This document shows, piece by piece, positions 16,273 through 25,120 of a stretch of 64,000 nucleotides of DNA. The notes below the pieces were generated by a model. That model was not told the origin of the DNA. It did not search any database and worked only from the letters and a program-made list of their open reading frames with translations. This DNA is from Nitrospirillum amazonense (GTDB lineage: Bacteria > Pseudomonadota > Alphaproteobacteria > Azospirillales > Azospirillaceae). The stretch spans positions 124,001 to 188,000 of the forward strand of contig NZ_VITV01000001.1 of the NCBI RefSeq assembly GCF_007828035.1, read 5' to 3'. The translations under genes and the position numbers were made by a program. How positions within the stretch are numbered: the first letter of the stretch is position 1; the number at the start of each line of letters is the position of its first letter.

Positions 16273-17193
16273 TCAGCAGGCGGGCCTGGGCAGGGGCTCC
16301 AGCGCCACCAGTTCGGCCCGCACCTTGAAGTCGCCGTAGTCGATCAGCATGGACTGCACGATGCCGTTGTCCATCAGCATCATGGCGGTGTCGTAGTCGG
16401 GCAGCGCCTGCTGCTCGTCGTTGGCGAAGAAGGCCAGGTGCACCGGCCAGGCCTTGTCCTTGTGCAGGGCGGCCACGACGATGGCGTCCTTGGCCAGGGG
16501 CTTGGCCTTGCCGATGACGGCGGAGACGGGGCCCGCTTCCTCCGCCTCCGACCCGTCGAACACGGGGCGGACGTAGACCGGCGTGTCGCCGTGGCGGGCC
16601 TGGTTGATCAGCAGCAGGGTGTGGGCGGTTGGGAAGACGGTGCCGGGCGCCAGCTCGATATCCTGCGACTTGGGCTTCTCGAAGTGGGCGACGCCGCCAT
16701 CCTCGCCGTTCAGGGTCGCCACCCCCTTCATCTCCTCATCCGGTTGGCCGGTGGTCTGCTTGCGGACGTTGAAGCGGTAGACGCTGCCGTCCTTGGCTTC
16801 CCACGTCGTATAACTGGTGGTCATCTCCTGGTCGTCGGCTTCCGAATAGAGGAAGCGGATCTGGAAGCGCTGTTCCGTGGTCCAGCCGCGGCAGACATCG
16901 TTCCAGGCGAAGTTCATGGCGCCGACCACGCCGGTGACGCGGCTGCCCTCACGCGAGGAGGCCAGGGTCAGGCGATAGGCGGCGCGATGGGGGGACATCT
17001 GCGCGCCCACCGCCATGACCGTGCCTGCCATGGGGCCGCCATTGGAGGTTGGGGCAACCGTGGGTGGGGCGGCGGGCGGCGCCGCAGGGGCGGGGGCCGC
17101 CGCCGATGGGGGCGTGGCGCCGACGGCCATCGCCACCGGCAAGGCCAGAACGGCCAGGGACGCCAAACCCATGCTCACCAGACGTGCGCGCAT
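16273..17193 (-). CDS. eipB: EipB-like periplasmic cell-envelope integrity protein (DUF1849)
   Basis: This 306-residue protein has a Sec signal peptide (MRARLVSMGLASLAVLALPV) and a Pro/Ala-rich linker, then a beta-rich DUF1849 domain beginning MSPHRAAYRLTLASSREGS. It contains NDVCRGWTTEQRF and ends with Cys as the last residue (LPRPAC). In Brucella EipB two conserved cysteines form a disulfide and the protein folds as a periplasmic beta-spiral needed for envelope integrity; the same pair is visible here. The ATG at 17193 is chosen because it opens a good signal peptide; the upstream reading frame is not conserved-looking. It is a single gene, divergent from a GGDEF gene. Confidence 0.88.
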   Translation of the reverse strand: MRARLVSMGLASLAVLALPVAMAVGATPPSAAAPAPAAPPAAPPTVAPTSNGGPMAGTVMAVGAQMSPHRAAYRLTLASSREGSRVTGVVGAMNFAWNDVCRGWTTEQRFQIRFLYSEADDQEMTTSYTTWEAKDGSVYRFNVRKQTTGQPDEEMKGVATLNGEDGGVAHFEKPKSQDIELAPGTVFPTAHTLLLINQARHGDTPVYVRPVFDGSEAEEAGPVSAVIGKAKPLAKDAIVVAALHKDKAWPVHLAFFANDEQQALPDYDTAMMLMDNGIVQSMLIDYGDFKVRAELVALEPLPRPAC

Positions 17194-17558
17194 TCTTATC
17201 GTCACTCTCGCTACCTCGACCCGGGCCAGGCCCGAACCCCCAGCATGCCGCGTACCGGGGGCCGACGCCAAGCTTCTTGTCGTCACAGGGCGACGCATGC
17301 CGGCCGCCCACCCGGGGACCTTCGGATGATACGGCCTGGCCGGCTCCCGCCGTCGTCCTTCAGTCCCCCACCTTTGGAATAGGGGGCAGACATTGCCGGT
17401 GAAATCTGCCGAAAGGGGGTCGGCAAAAACTGCCGCAGCTGGGGGTCGGCCTACCCCTGCAAAACGCAAATCCTTTGATTTCAATGAAATAGATAGCGGC
17501 ACGCCCCTTGCGATCTCCGTCCCGTGTCATCCCCGACGCCCCAAACGGAGTAGCGCCC
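17194..17558. other. Intergenic region between eipB and the GGDEF gene
   Basis: These 365 bases hold no credible gene. The part near 17365-17465 has short GGGGGTCGGC-type repeats and a possible weak hairpin (CCCCC..GGGGG near 17366-17388). Divergent promoters for eipB and the diguanylate cyclase must be here, but no box is convincing. CGGAGTAG ahead of 17559 is the ribosome-binding site for the GGDEF gene. Confidence 0.5.
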
Positions 17559-18236
17559 ATGACCCCGCCGGACACCGCCCTGCCCCTGATGCCCGCCATC
17601 AACCTGACCCTGCCCCGGGGCCAGATGCCGGTAGGCCTGCGCGGTCCCGAGGCGGCGGCCAGCCTGAACCAGCTGCTGGTGCAGGAACTGGCCATGCGCC
17701 TGGCGGACGCGGAACGCATCATCACCGAACAGCGCGACCGTATCGACTACCTGGAAACGCTGAGCACCACGGATGAGCTGACCGGCCTGTTGAACCGGCG
17801 CGGCTTTCAGATCGCCTTCCGGCGCGAGCTGGCGGGCGCGCGGCGCGGCGGCCGGGGCGGCGTGCTGGTGATGGTCGATCTGGACGGCTTCAAGCGCATC
17901 AACGATGTGCACAGCCACCAGGCCGGCGACGCCTACCTGCGCATGGTGGCCCGCACCCTGGCCGACCATGTGCGCGCCCAGGACATCGTGGCCCGTCTGG
18001 GCGGCGACGAATTCGCCGTGCTGCTGACCCGCGTGGCGCCCGACCAGGGCATGCAGCGCGCCGAGGCCCTGTCCGCCACCCTGCACCAGATGGCCATGGA
18101 CTGGCAGACCCACAGCCTGCCGTTGAAGGCCAGCTTCGGCTGCCAGGCCTACGGCGCCGACGACCGCGAGGACGAGGTGCTGCACCGCGCCGACGTGCTG
18201 ATGTACCAAACCAAGGCGGCTTCTAAAGCGGCTTGA
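17559..18236 (+). CDS. Diguanylate cyclase (GGDEF domain)
   Basis: This 225-residue soluble protein has a short N-terminal region with a probable coiled coil (about 38-65, MRLADAERIITEQRDRIDYL) and a single GGDEF domain (about 68-222). The signature GGDEF is at 148-152, preceded by the feedback-inhibition site RxxD (RAQD, 139-142) at the canonical five-residue distance, so it should be an active c-di-GMP synthase with product inhibition. There is no receiver, PAS or membrane segment; the input may act through the coiled coil. I start at the ATG at 17559, which has CGGAGTAG upstream. It stands alone and is followed by a two-hairpin repeat and a terminator. Confidence 0.88.
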   Translation: MTPPDTALPLMPAINLTLPRGQMPVGLRGPEAAASLNQLLVQELAMRLADAERIITEQRDRIDYLETLSTTDELTGLLNRRGFQIAFRRELAGARRGGRGGVLVMVDLDGFKRINDVHSHQAGDAYLRMVARTLADHVRAQDIVARLGGDEFAVLLTRVAPDQGMQRAEALSATLHQMAMDWQTHSLPLKASFGCQAYGADDREDEVLHRADVLMYQTKAASKAA

Positions 18237-18251
18237 GTTAAGCTGTTCCCT

Positions 18252-18345
18252 GCGGGCGGCCGCATCCGCGGCCTTGCCATCCTCGTTTTGCAGTCCACTA
18301 CGTTCCCCGCAAAACTCCGGCGCCCGCGGTCGCGGGCTTGTCGCT
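18252..18345. repeat. Two-hairpin intergenic repeat, copy A (REP-like)
   Basis: Hairpin 1 is GGCCGC-ATCC-GCGGCC (18258-18273) and hairpin 2 is GCCCGC-GGTC-GCGGGC (18322-18337), each followed by CTTG. The stretch TTGCCATCCTCG follows hairpin 1. The same architecture, with compensatory stem changes, is found at about 61155-61245. It sits in the 3' region of the GGDEF gene before the terminator. Confidence 0.7.
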
Positions 18346-18377
18346 TCGCTCCGGGTGACGGGTAGCGCAAGTAAGGG

Positions 18378-18414
18378 AAAAGGCCTTCAGGCTGGCGCGC
18401 CTGGAGGCCTTTTT
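18378..18414. terminator. Bidirectional terminator between convergent genes
   Basis: AAAAGGCCTTCAGGC (18378-18392) pairs with GCCTGGAGGCCTTTTT (18399-18414) with one mismatch. T-runs lie at the 3' side on both strands. It separates the plus-strand GGDEF gene from the minus-strand DUF1579 gene, whose stop is at 18416. Confidence 0.8.
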
Positions 18415-18415
18415 C

Positions 18416-18898
18416 TTACCCCTGCCGCCGGTAGCTGCCCTTCAGGAAGGGCGTCCAGGTCTGGCCGCCGTCGGTGGAGCGGTCGATGGCGGTTTCCATG
18501 TGATCGGGCACGGGCCACCAATAGCGGTGGCGGGCGCGGCCGCGCGGGGAAGTGCGGATGAAGGTGTAGCCTTCGGCGCCCGGTTCCTCCACCCCCTCCA
18601 CCGGGCCCCACTGGCCGGGCGCCGGGGTGGCCGGCACATAGCCCATGTCGTCGAACCAGAACAGCAGATGCACCGCCACGTCGGGGTCCCAGGTCAGGAC
18701 GCCATGGGCTGTGAACGCCCCGGCCTCCCCCCGGTCGAAGACATAGTCCAGCACCAGGTGGTGGCCGTTGAGCGCGGAACGCACGGTCATGCGCGCTGCA
18801 CCAGGGCCACCGGGGCCGAAGGGGCTGGGCAGCACGGCGTCGGTGCCTACCCAGTCGCCGGCGAAGGCGGCGGTCAGCCGCCGCATCTCCTCCTGCAT
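18416..18898 (-). CDS. DUF1579-like conserved protein
   Basis: This 160-residue protein has no signal peptide. It shows the lipocalin-like beta pattern of DUF1579/THAP4-like small proteins: LTAAFAGDWVGTDAVLPSPF at the start, then SALNGHHLVLDYVFDR, GVLTWDPDVAVHLLFWFDDM, and the closing TAIDRSTDGGQTWTPFLKGS. The role of the family is unknown; a small-molecule or lipid-binding barrel is possible. It begins 15 bases after the stop of the M16 peptidase gene on the same strand, so the two are probably co-transcribed, with a bidirectional terminator just past its stop. Confidence 0.7.
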   Translation of the reverse strand: MQEEMRRLTAAFAGDWVGTDAVLPSPFGPGGPGAARMTVRSALNGHHLVLDYVFDRGEAGAFTAHGVLTWDPDVAVHLLFWFDDMGYVPATPAPGQWGPVEGVEEPGAEGYTFIRTSPRGRARHRYWWPVPDHMETAIDRSTDGGQTWTPFLKGSYRRQG

Positions 18899-18913
18899 GG
18901 CCTGCCCCCCGGC

Positions 18914-21874
18914 TTACGGCTGTCCGGCCTTGGCGTCGGCCTTGCCCGCATCCTTCTTGCCCACCTCCTTCTTGGGCGCCGCCGCCTTCAGGCTGCCGCT
19001 GTCCAGGTTCAGCTGGGCGGCGGGGATGACCTGCACCTTGGGGTATTTCTGCTTCAGGGCGGGCAGGAACTGGGCGCTGTCGCCCACCACCACCAGGCTG
19101 CTTTGGGCCGGCGACAGGGTGCGGGCGGCGGCAGCCTGCACCTGGGCGGGGGTTACGGCCTGGACGCTGCTGATGTAGCGACCGATCTCCGCCAGATCGA
19201 CGCCCTGCAGCGCCAGGCTGCCCACCAGGCTGGCCACGCCGTGGGTGGTTTCCACCGTGCGGCCGAAATTGCCGATCAGCACGGCCTTGCGGCCGGCCAG
19301 CTCCGCCTCGCCCGGCGCCTGGGTGCCCAGCTTGCCCATCTCCGCCATGATCAGGCCGGCGACCTCAGGCGCTGAGGGGTTCTTGGTCTGGGTGCTGGCG
19401 ACGAAGGGTCCCGGCACCCGGCGGAAATCCAGGGCGGACCCGGCGCCGTAGCTCAGGCCCCGCTTGATGCGGATTTCCTCGTTCAGGCGCGAGGAATAGC
19501 CCACGCCCAGCACGGCGTTGGCCACGCTGGCCGGGTAGTAATCCTTGTCCGACCGCGCCAGGCCCGGCCGCACCACCAGCACCGCCGCCTGGCCCGCCTT
19601 GGGCAGGTCCACCACCACGGCGCGCCCGGCGGGTTGCGCAGGCGAGGCGGGCAGCGCCGGCAGGGGCGTCGCCGGCTTCGCCCAGTCGCCGAACAGCTTC
19701 TGGGCGATGCTGAAGCCCTGCTCCGCCGTCAGCGGGCCGGCCAGCACCAGGGTGGCATTGTCCGGCCGCCACCAGGTGTGGTGATAGGCGGAGAGGTCGG
19801 CGGGCTTCAGCGCCGCCAGCGATTTGGGCGTGCCGGTCAGCGGGTGGCCGTAGGCGGCGTCGGCGTAGAGCACGCGCGGGCCCACCAGCTTGGCCAGGCC
19901 GGCCGGGTCCTTCAGGGTGACGGACAGGCCGTCCAGCGCCTGGTGCCGCTCCCGCTCCAGCTCTTCCTTCTGGAAGGCCGGGTTGCGCGCCACGTCGGCG
20001 AAGATTTCCATGGCGGGGGCCAGCACGTCGCCCTTCACCAGTAGCGACAGCTCTGACCCGTCCCAGCCGGCGGCAGCGTTCAGGGTGCCGCCCAGGGCCT
20101 CGACATCGCGCGCGATCTCCGGGGCGGAGCGTTTGGCCGTGCCTTTGGTCAGCACGTTGGCGGTCATGGCCGCCGTGCCCGGCAGGCGTGCCGGGTCCAC
20201 CGCCCCGCCGCCGCCGATGCGCAGGCTGGCCTGGATCAGGGGCACGCCGTGGGTGGGCGCCACGATGACGCGCAGGCCGTTGGCCAGGTGCTTTTCCACC
20301 GGCTGCGGCAGGGCCGCGTCCACGGCGGGACCAGCGGTGGGCGGGGCCTGGCGCTGGTCGGCCGGGGCCGGCTGCACCACCTTCAAGTCCGCCGGCACCA
20401 CCAGCGGGGCGGCGTCGATGGCGGGGGAGGTCGCCACCGTGTCGGTGCCCTTCTCAGCCCCCTCCGCAGGAACATAACGCACGGAAATCTTGGTCTCGGG
20501 CTTCAGCCAGGTGGCCGCCACCCGCTTCACGTCGTCGGCCGTCACCGCCTGCACGTCGGCCAGCAGGGTGTCGGCGCGCTTGGGGTCGCCGAAGATGACG
20601 GCGGCGCGGGCCAGCAGGCTGGCGCGGCCGTTGGCCGTCTCCCGCTCCTCCAGTTCATCGGTCACCAGCTGGTTGCGGGCGGCGGCCAGTTCGGCCTCCG
20701 TCACGCCGTCCTTGGACACCTTGTCCAGTTCCTCCAGCAGTGCCTTTTCCCCCGCCTCGGCCGTGGCGCCGCCGGCCAGGATGGCGCCGATGGCGTAGGC
20801 GCCCGGCTGCTGGTTCACCTCCTGGAAGGTGAAGACCTGGCTGGCCACCTGCTTCTCATAGACCAGGGACTGGTTCAGGCGGCTGCTGTCGCCATGGCCC
20901 AGGATGCTGTCCAGCACCAGCAGGGCCGGCAGGTCCTTGTCCGTCGCCTTGGGGAAGGGATAGCTCAGCAGCACGGCCGGCAGGGGGGCGTTGGCCTCCG
21001 TCACCGTCAGGGTCTGCGGGGCGGTCCGCGCCGGCTCCACCGCCGTCACGCGCGGGATGGGTGTGGCCGGGTGGGTCAGGGGGCCGAAATACTTGTCCAC
21101 CCAGGCGTTCAGCTCCTCGGGCTTGAAGTTGCCCACCACCACCAGGGTGGCGTTGTCCGGCCGGTAATAGGTGGCGTGGAAGGCCTGCACGTCCTGCAGG
21201 GTGGCGGCGTCCAGATCCTCGATACTGCCGATGCCGGGGCGGCCGTAGGGGTGCACCTTGAAGCTGACCTGCGGGAACATGAGGTAGAACAGCTTGCCGT
21301 AGGGCTGGGCCAGCACCCGCTGCCGCAATTCCTCCTTCACCACGTCGCGCTCGGACTTGAAGTTCTCCTCATCCACGACGAGGGAGCCCATGCGCTCCGC
21401 CTCCGCCCACAGGATGCGCTCCAGGTGGTTGGCGGGCACGGTCTCGAAGTAGTCGGTGTAGTCGGCGTTGGTGGAGGCGTTGTTGTAGCCGCCCACATCC
21501 TCCGTCAGGCGGTCGAACTGCTCCGCGGCCATGTCGCGCGTGCTCTTGAACATCATGTGCTCGAAGAGGTGGGCGAAGCCGCTGCGCCCCTTGGGATCAT
21601 CCTTGGAGCCGACGCTGTACCACACCTGCACCGACACGGTGGGCGTGGTGGTGTCCGGCAGGGCGATGACCTTCAGGCCATTGGCCAGCGTGCGCTCGGT
21701 GATGGCCAGCGGCGGCACCGACACCTTACCCCCCGGCACTTCCGCCCCCGGCACGATGGGCGTATCGGCCCCCCCGCCCGCCCCGGCGGCGAAGGCCGGC
21801 AGGCTGGAGCAGAGGGCCGTGGTCAGGGCCAGGGCCTTGGCCGCGGCCGTGAACGTGCGGGTGAAGCGCATCAT
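18914..21874 (-). CDS. Exported double-domain M16 zinc metallopeptidase
   Basis: This 986-residue protein has a signal peptide (KALALTTALCSSLPAFAAGA) and two M16 halves. The N-terminal half carries the inverted zinc motif HLFEH (102-106), with the downstream Glu in the DVGGYNNASTNADYTDYFET region. The C-terminal half (from about 610, EKHLANGLRVIVAPTHGVPL) lacks HxxEH, as in pitrilysin-type enzymes where the inactive half completes the closed chamber. Such periplasmic M16 proteins degrade peptides or process small exported proteins. AAGGAAGA precedes the ATG pair at 21874. It ends in a Lys/Ala-rich tail (about 960-986). It is divergent from the TonB receptor gene and probably co-transcribed with the DUF1579 gene. 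Confidence 0.92.
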   Translation of the reverse strand: MMRFTRTFTAAAKALALTTALCSSLPAFAAGAGGGADTPIVPGAEVPGGKVSVPPLAITERTLANGLKVIALPDTTTPTVSVQVWYSVGSKDDPKGRSGFAHLFEHMMFKSTRDMAAEQFDRLTEDVGGYNNASTNADYTDYFETVPANHLERILWAEAERMGSLVVDEENFKSERDVVKEELRQRVLAQPYGKLFYLMFPQVSFKVHPYGRPGIGSIEDLDAATLQDVQAFHATYYRPDNATLVVVGNFKPEELNAWVDKYFGPLTHPATPIPRVTAVEPARTAPQTLTVTEANAPLPAVLLSYPFPKATDKDLPALLVLDSILGHGDSSRLNQSLVYEKQVASQVFTFQEVNQQPGAYAIGAILAGGATAEAGEKALLEELDKVSKDGVTEAELAAARNQLVTDELEERETANGRASLLARAAVIFGDPKRADTLLADVQAVTADDVKRVAATWLKPETKISVRYVPAEGAEKGTDTVATSPAIDAAPLVVPADLKVVQPAPADQRQAPPTAGPAVDAALPQPVEKHLANGLRVIVAPTHGVPLIQASLRIGGGGAVDPARLPGTAAMTANVLTKGTAKRSAPEIARDVEALGGTLNAAAGWDGSELSLLVKGDVLAPAMEIFADVARNPAFQKEELERERHQALDGLSVTLKDPAGLAKLVGPRVLYADAAYGHPLTGTPKSLAALKPADLSAYHHTWWRPDNATLVLAGPLTAEQGFSIAQKLFGDWAKPATPLPALPASPAQPAGRAVVVDLPKAGQAAVLVVRPGLARSDKDYYPASVANAVLGVGYSSRLNEEIRIKRGLSYGAGSALDFRRVPGPFVASTQTKNPSAPEVAGLIMAEMGKLGTQAPGEAELAGRKAVLIGNFGRTVETTHGVASLVGSLALQGVDLAEIGRYISSVQAVTPAQVQAAAARTLSPAQSSLVVVGDSAQFLPALKQKYPKVQVIPAAQLNLDSGSLKAAAPKKEVGKKDAGKADAKAGQP

Positions 21875-22193
21875 GGGTGCCGTCTTCCTTCTTGGGCTGC
21901 CGGCCGCGCGACTGCGGCGTCCGGGAATGGGCCTGGTTCCTACATAGCCCAAAACCGTCCGGCTGAGGCGGGGCATTTGGTTAATTCGTTGTAACAAAAC
22001 GATCCCCACCGCGTTCGCGCCCCCGCCCAGGCCCCGGGCCCTACCCCCCGGCCCCCACCATGGGGGCGCACCGTGGGCCCGGCATCCGGCGGAAGGCTGC
22101 CATGCACGAATGAAAGTCACTTGCATTCACAAATCCCAACGCATAACCATCCCGTTAGAAATGATAATAATTATCAGTTGCTGGAGCCTTTCC
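21875..22193. other. Divergent spacer between M16 peptidase and TonB receptor
   Basis: These 319 bases carry no gene. They contain a C-rich stretch near 22015-22070, then an AT-rich stretch with the Fur-like palindrome at 22162-22176 (listed separately) and a weaker pair GAATG/CATTC (22106-22126). GGAG at 22183-22186 is the Shine-Dalgarno of the receptor. Confidence 0.6.
22162..22176 (+). promoter_or_regulatory. Fur-box-like palindrome upstream of TonB receptor
   Basis: TGATAAT-A-ATTATCA is a perfect 7-1-7 palindrome close to the classical Fur consensus core and lies 18 bases before the receptor start. Iron repression of the receptor is expected. Binding by Fur itself rather than another iron regulator is inferred. 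Confidence 0.7.
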
Positions 22194-24350
22194 ATGTCCA
22201 ACCTGCGGCAGTTCCTCTCTGTGTATCCCCTGGCCTTGGCCTCGGCCGTCTCGGTGGTCGCCCTGAGCGCCGGCGGCGCCTGGGCGGCGGACGACGCGGC
22301 GGCCGACGCCAGCCCCTCCAGCGAGGTGGTGATCCTCGGCGAGCGTTCCCCGACCGATGCCGCAAGCGCCCTGAAGACCGCGGCCCCGCTGGTGGAAACG
22401 CCGCAGTCGGTCAGCGTCATCAGCCGGGATGAGCTGAACCTGCGCGTGGCGGAAAACCTGAACGACGCCCTGAACTACACCGCCGGCGTCGCCACCGACA
22501 CGCGCGGCAACACCGCCGGCCGCTATGACCTGATGACCGTGCGCGGCTTCAACGCCGACCAGTACCTGGACGGCCTGCACATCATCAGCTCGGTCAACGG
22601 CTATGCCATCCCGCAGATCGACCTGGCGTTCCTGGAGCGGATCGAGGTGGTGAAGGGCCCGGCCTCCGTGCTTTACGGCAACGCCAACCCCGGCGGCATC
22701 GCCGCCCTGACCAGCAAGCTGCCCACCGGCCAGACCTTCGGTGAGGTCAGCGTGACCGCCGGCAGCTTTGGCACCGTGCGTGAGACGGCGGACATCGGCG
22801 GCACGCTCGACCCCAACGGCGTGCTGAGCTATCGCCTGGTCGGGGTCAACGACCGCTCCGACACCCAGATCAGCCATACCGAGTCCGAACGCTTCGGCAT
22901 CAGCCCCAGCCTCACCTACCGCCCGGACGACAAGACCAGCTGGACCGTGCTGTACGTGCACCAGCAGGATCCGCGGAGCGGCGGCTATGGCGCGGTGCCC
23001 GTCCAGGGCTCGCTGCTGTCCAACCCCAACGGCCAGATCGCGCGCGATTTCTATGATGGCGAGCCGGATTTCGAGCGGTTCAACCGCACCGAAAACATGG
23101 TCACCTCGCTGTTCACCCACAAGTTCGACGATGACTGGGCGGTGCACCAGAACACCCGCTACATGCACCTGACGACGCTGTACAACAGCGTCTACAACGC
23201 CGGCTACTTCACCGACGTCAATGAGACCAAGCTGGCCCGCGCCCTGGCCGTGGCGCGGGAGGAGCTGAACAACGTCACGCTGGACAACAATGTGACCGGC
23301 GTGGTGCGCACCGGCGCCCTGACCCACAACCTGATCTTCGGCGTCGATTTCCAGAACACGGTGCAGACGGAGGCCTCGGGCTTCGGCGGCAGCGTCGCCG
23401 ACATCGACGTCTTCAACCCCGTCTACGGCTCCGCCCTGACCCTGCCGGCCACCAGCTTCGACGTGCGCCTGCACATGAGCCAGACCGGCGTCTATGCCCA
23501 GGACCAGATCTCATACGGCGGCTTCCGCCTGGTGCTGAGCGGCCGCAACGACTGGCTGGACATCAGCCAGCTGGATCATCTCAGCAACGGCACGACCTCG
23601 AAGGATGAGAGCAAGTTCACCGGCCGCGCCGGCCTGCTCTACCTGTTCGACAACGGGGTGGCGCCCTACGTGTCCTATGCCACCTCCTTCCTGCCGCAGA
23701 CCACGGTGGACCGGAACGGCAACGTGCTGGCCCCGACGGAGGGCAAGCAGGTCGAGGTGGGCGTGAAGTACCAGCCCAAGGTGTGGAACGCCCTGCTGAC
23801 CGCCAGCCTGTATGAGCTGCGCGAGACCAACGTCGCCACCACCGACCCCAGCTTCCCCACCGCCTCCATCGCGGCGGGTGAGGTGCGGTCGCGCGGCGTG
23901 GAGCTGGAGGGCTCCGCCCACCCCATCACCGGGCTGACCCTGCACGCCAGCTACACCTACATCGACAACCAGGTGACCAAGGATAATTCGGGCCTGGAAG
24001 GCACCCGCCCCTACGCCGTGCCGCAGACCACGGCCAACGGCTATGCCAACTATGTCCTGCAGGACGGCCCCCTGGCCGGTCTGGGCTTCGGCGGCGGCGT
24101 GCGCTACATCGGCCGCGGCTACAACGGCGTGGCCGGCAGCGGCAGCCTGACCATCCCCGGCGCCACCCTGTTCGACCTGATGGGCAGCTACGACTTCAAG
24201 CACCTGGCCCCGCAGCTGGACGGCCTGACCCTGAACATCGACGCCACCAACCTGCTGGACCGCCGCTACATCTCCTCCTGCTACAGCAGCATCTGGTGCT
24301 GGTACGGCCCGGGGCGGGATGTGAAGGCCAACGTGGCGTATCGGTGGTGA
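22194..24350 (+). CDS. TonB-dependent siderophore receptor (1)
   Basis: This 718-residue outer-membrane receptor has a signal peptide (LALASAVSVVALSAGGAWAA), the plug domain with VETPQSVSVISRDEL and LNYTAGVATDTRGNTAGRYD, the landmark [20 protein letters not shown], and a 22-strand barrel ending in a C-terminal aromatic residue (KANVAYRW). These are features of ferric-siderophore receptors of the FpvA/FoxA/FhuA group. No N-terminal signalling (STN) domain is present, so it is not a FecA-type sensor. The ATG at 22194 has GGAG upstream; earlier in-frame codons lie inside the Fur box. It is a single gene, divergent from an M16 peptidase. Confidence 0.93.
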   Translation: MSNLRQFLSVYPLALASAVSVVALSAGGAWAADDAAADASPSSEVVILGERSPTDAASALKTAAPLVETPQSVSVISRDELNLRVAENLNDALNYTAGVATDTRGNTAGRYDLMTVRGFNADQYLDGLHIISSVNGYAIPQIDLAFLERIEVVKGPASVLYGNANPGGIAALTSKLPTGQTFGEVSVTAGSFGTVRETADIGGTLDPNGVLSYRLVGVNDRSDTQISHTESERFGISPSLTYRPDDKTSWTVLYVHQQDPRSGGYGAVPVQGSLLSNPNGQIARDFYDGEPDFERFNRTENMVTSLFTHKFDDDWAVHQNTRYMHLTTLYNSVYNAGYFTDVNETKLARALAVAREELNNVTLDNNVTGVVRTGALTHNLIFGVDFQNTVQTEASGFGGSVADIDVFNPVYGSALTLPATSFDVRLHMSQTGVYAQDQISYGGFRLVLSGRNDWLDISQLDHLSNGTTSKDESKFTGRAGLLYLFDNGVAPYVSYATSFLPQTTVDRNGNVLAPTEGKQVEVGVKYQPKVWNALLTASLYELRETNVATTDPSFPTASIAAGEVRSRGVELEGSAHPITGLTLHASYTYIDNQVTKDNSGLEGTRPYAVPQTTANGYANYVLQDGPLAGLGFGGGVRYIGRGYNGVAGSGSLTIPGATLFDLMGSYDFKHLAPQLDGLTLNIDATNLLDRRYISSCYSSIWCWYGPGRDVKANVAYRW

Positions 24351-24492
24351 TACGCTGAGGCAGGGGAGTACTGGCGCGCTAGCCCGGGGCGGGAGCTTCG
24401 GGCGGGTGTGGCGCCATGGCACGAGAGGTTTTACGGCTATCAGTCAGTAAAATATGAATTTCGGCCTCTCTCAAGTCCAAGGCCGAACTGGG

Positions 24493-24704
24493 CTACAGAT
24501 GCTGGGAAAGGTCCATGGGGGCGTGCAGGACGCGGATGATCAGAATGCCATTCGCGGCCTTGCGATAGAACACAACATGGCCTCCGCTCTCGATCCGCAG
24601 ATATGTTGCGCTCCGCCTGCGCCGCGCGCCATTACGTCAACAAACTGCTGGGCGATGCGCCTCAGGTCATCCCTAGCCTTGCCGGAAAGCGCGTACTCAC
24701 CCAT
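24493..24704 (-). pseudogene. Broken ParE-type toxin
   Basis: Directly after parD, an ATG at 24704 (overlapping the parD stop as ATGGGTGA) opens MGEYALSGKARDDLRRIAQQ, a good ParE N-terminus. This frame then goes off and stops early. The typical ParE C-terminus, YLRIESGGHVVFYRKAANGI continuing through LIIRVLHAPMDLSQHL, is read in another frame and ends with TAG at 24493. The whole stretch is 212 bases, which is not a multiple of three, against about 290 for an intact toxin. It has therefore lost roughly 80 bases and its frame. The toxin is almost certainly dead. Confidence 0.75.
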
Positions 24705-24951
24705 TCCCGCTTTCGCCCGCCTCAGCCTTCACCTCAGCCCAGATATCCAGGACGTTCTGGCTGCTGATGCCGCTGGCCTCCCCCTCGTCCAGGGCCGCGC
24801 AGAGGGCGGCGAGTTTGGCCTCACGCTCTTCCAGCAGACGAAGGCCTGCCCGCATGACGTCGCTGGCGCTGCCGTAACGGCCTTGGGCGACCTGCGTTTC
24901 CACGAATTGGGTGAAATGCTCACCCAAGCTGACCGACGTGTTCTTGCCCAT
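24697..24951 (-). CDS. parD: ParD-type antitoxin (partner toxin broken)
   Basis: This 84-residue protein is a CopG/ParD-type ribbon-helix-helix antitoxin. It starts MGKNTSVSLGEHFTQFVETQ, continues VAQGRYGSASDVMRAGLRLL, and ends in the acidic toxin-binding tail ALDEGEASGISSQNVLDIWA. All family landmarks are present, so the antitoxin looks intact although the ParE toxin that follows is truncated and frameshifted. The ATG at 24951 is preferred over an upstream in-frame start because it begins at the RHH homology. It would normally repress its own operon. Preceding and following genes are unrelated. Confidence 0.88.
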   Translation of the reverse strand: MGKNTSVSLGEHFTQFVETQVAQGRYGSASDVMRAGLRLLEEREAKLAALCAALDEGEASGISSQNVLDIWAEVKAEAGESGNG

Positions 24952-25120
24952 GATCGGCACCTCCGGCGGGCATTTCACCAAAAATTGGTACTGACGGGCG
25001 ACCTCTCAGGCAATCCCCGGCCATCCAAACTGGCTCCCTCCGCACAGCCGCGTCCGGCCCCTCCCTCCCGGACCGGTCGATGGTATGCGCCTACCTGAGA
25101 CATAACGCGGGGGCGGCGGC

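Noticed and set aside
24417-24433. Possible sigma54 promoter (TGGCACGAGAG...)
   Set aside because: The second half lacks TTGC at the required distance and no gene starts downstream on that strand.
24454-25098. Plus-strand frame across the parD/parE region
   Set aside because: Opposite strand carries recognisable ParD and ParE fragments. This frame has no ribosome-binding site or motif.
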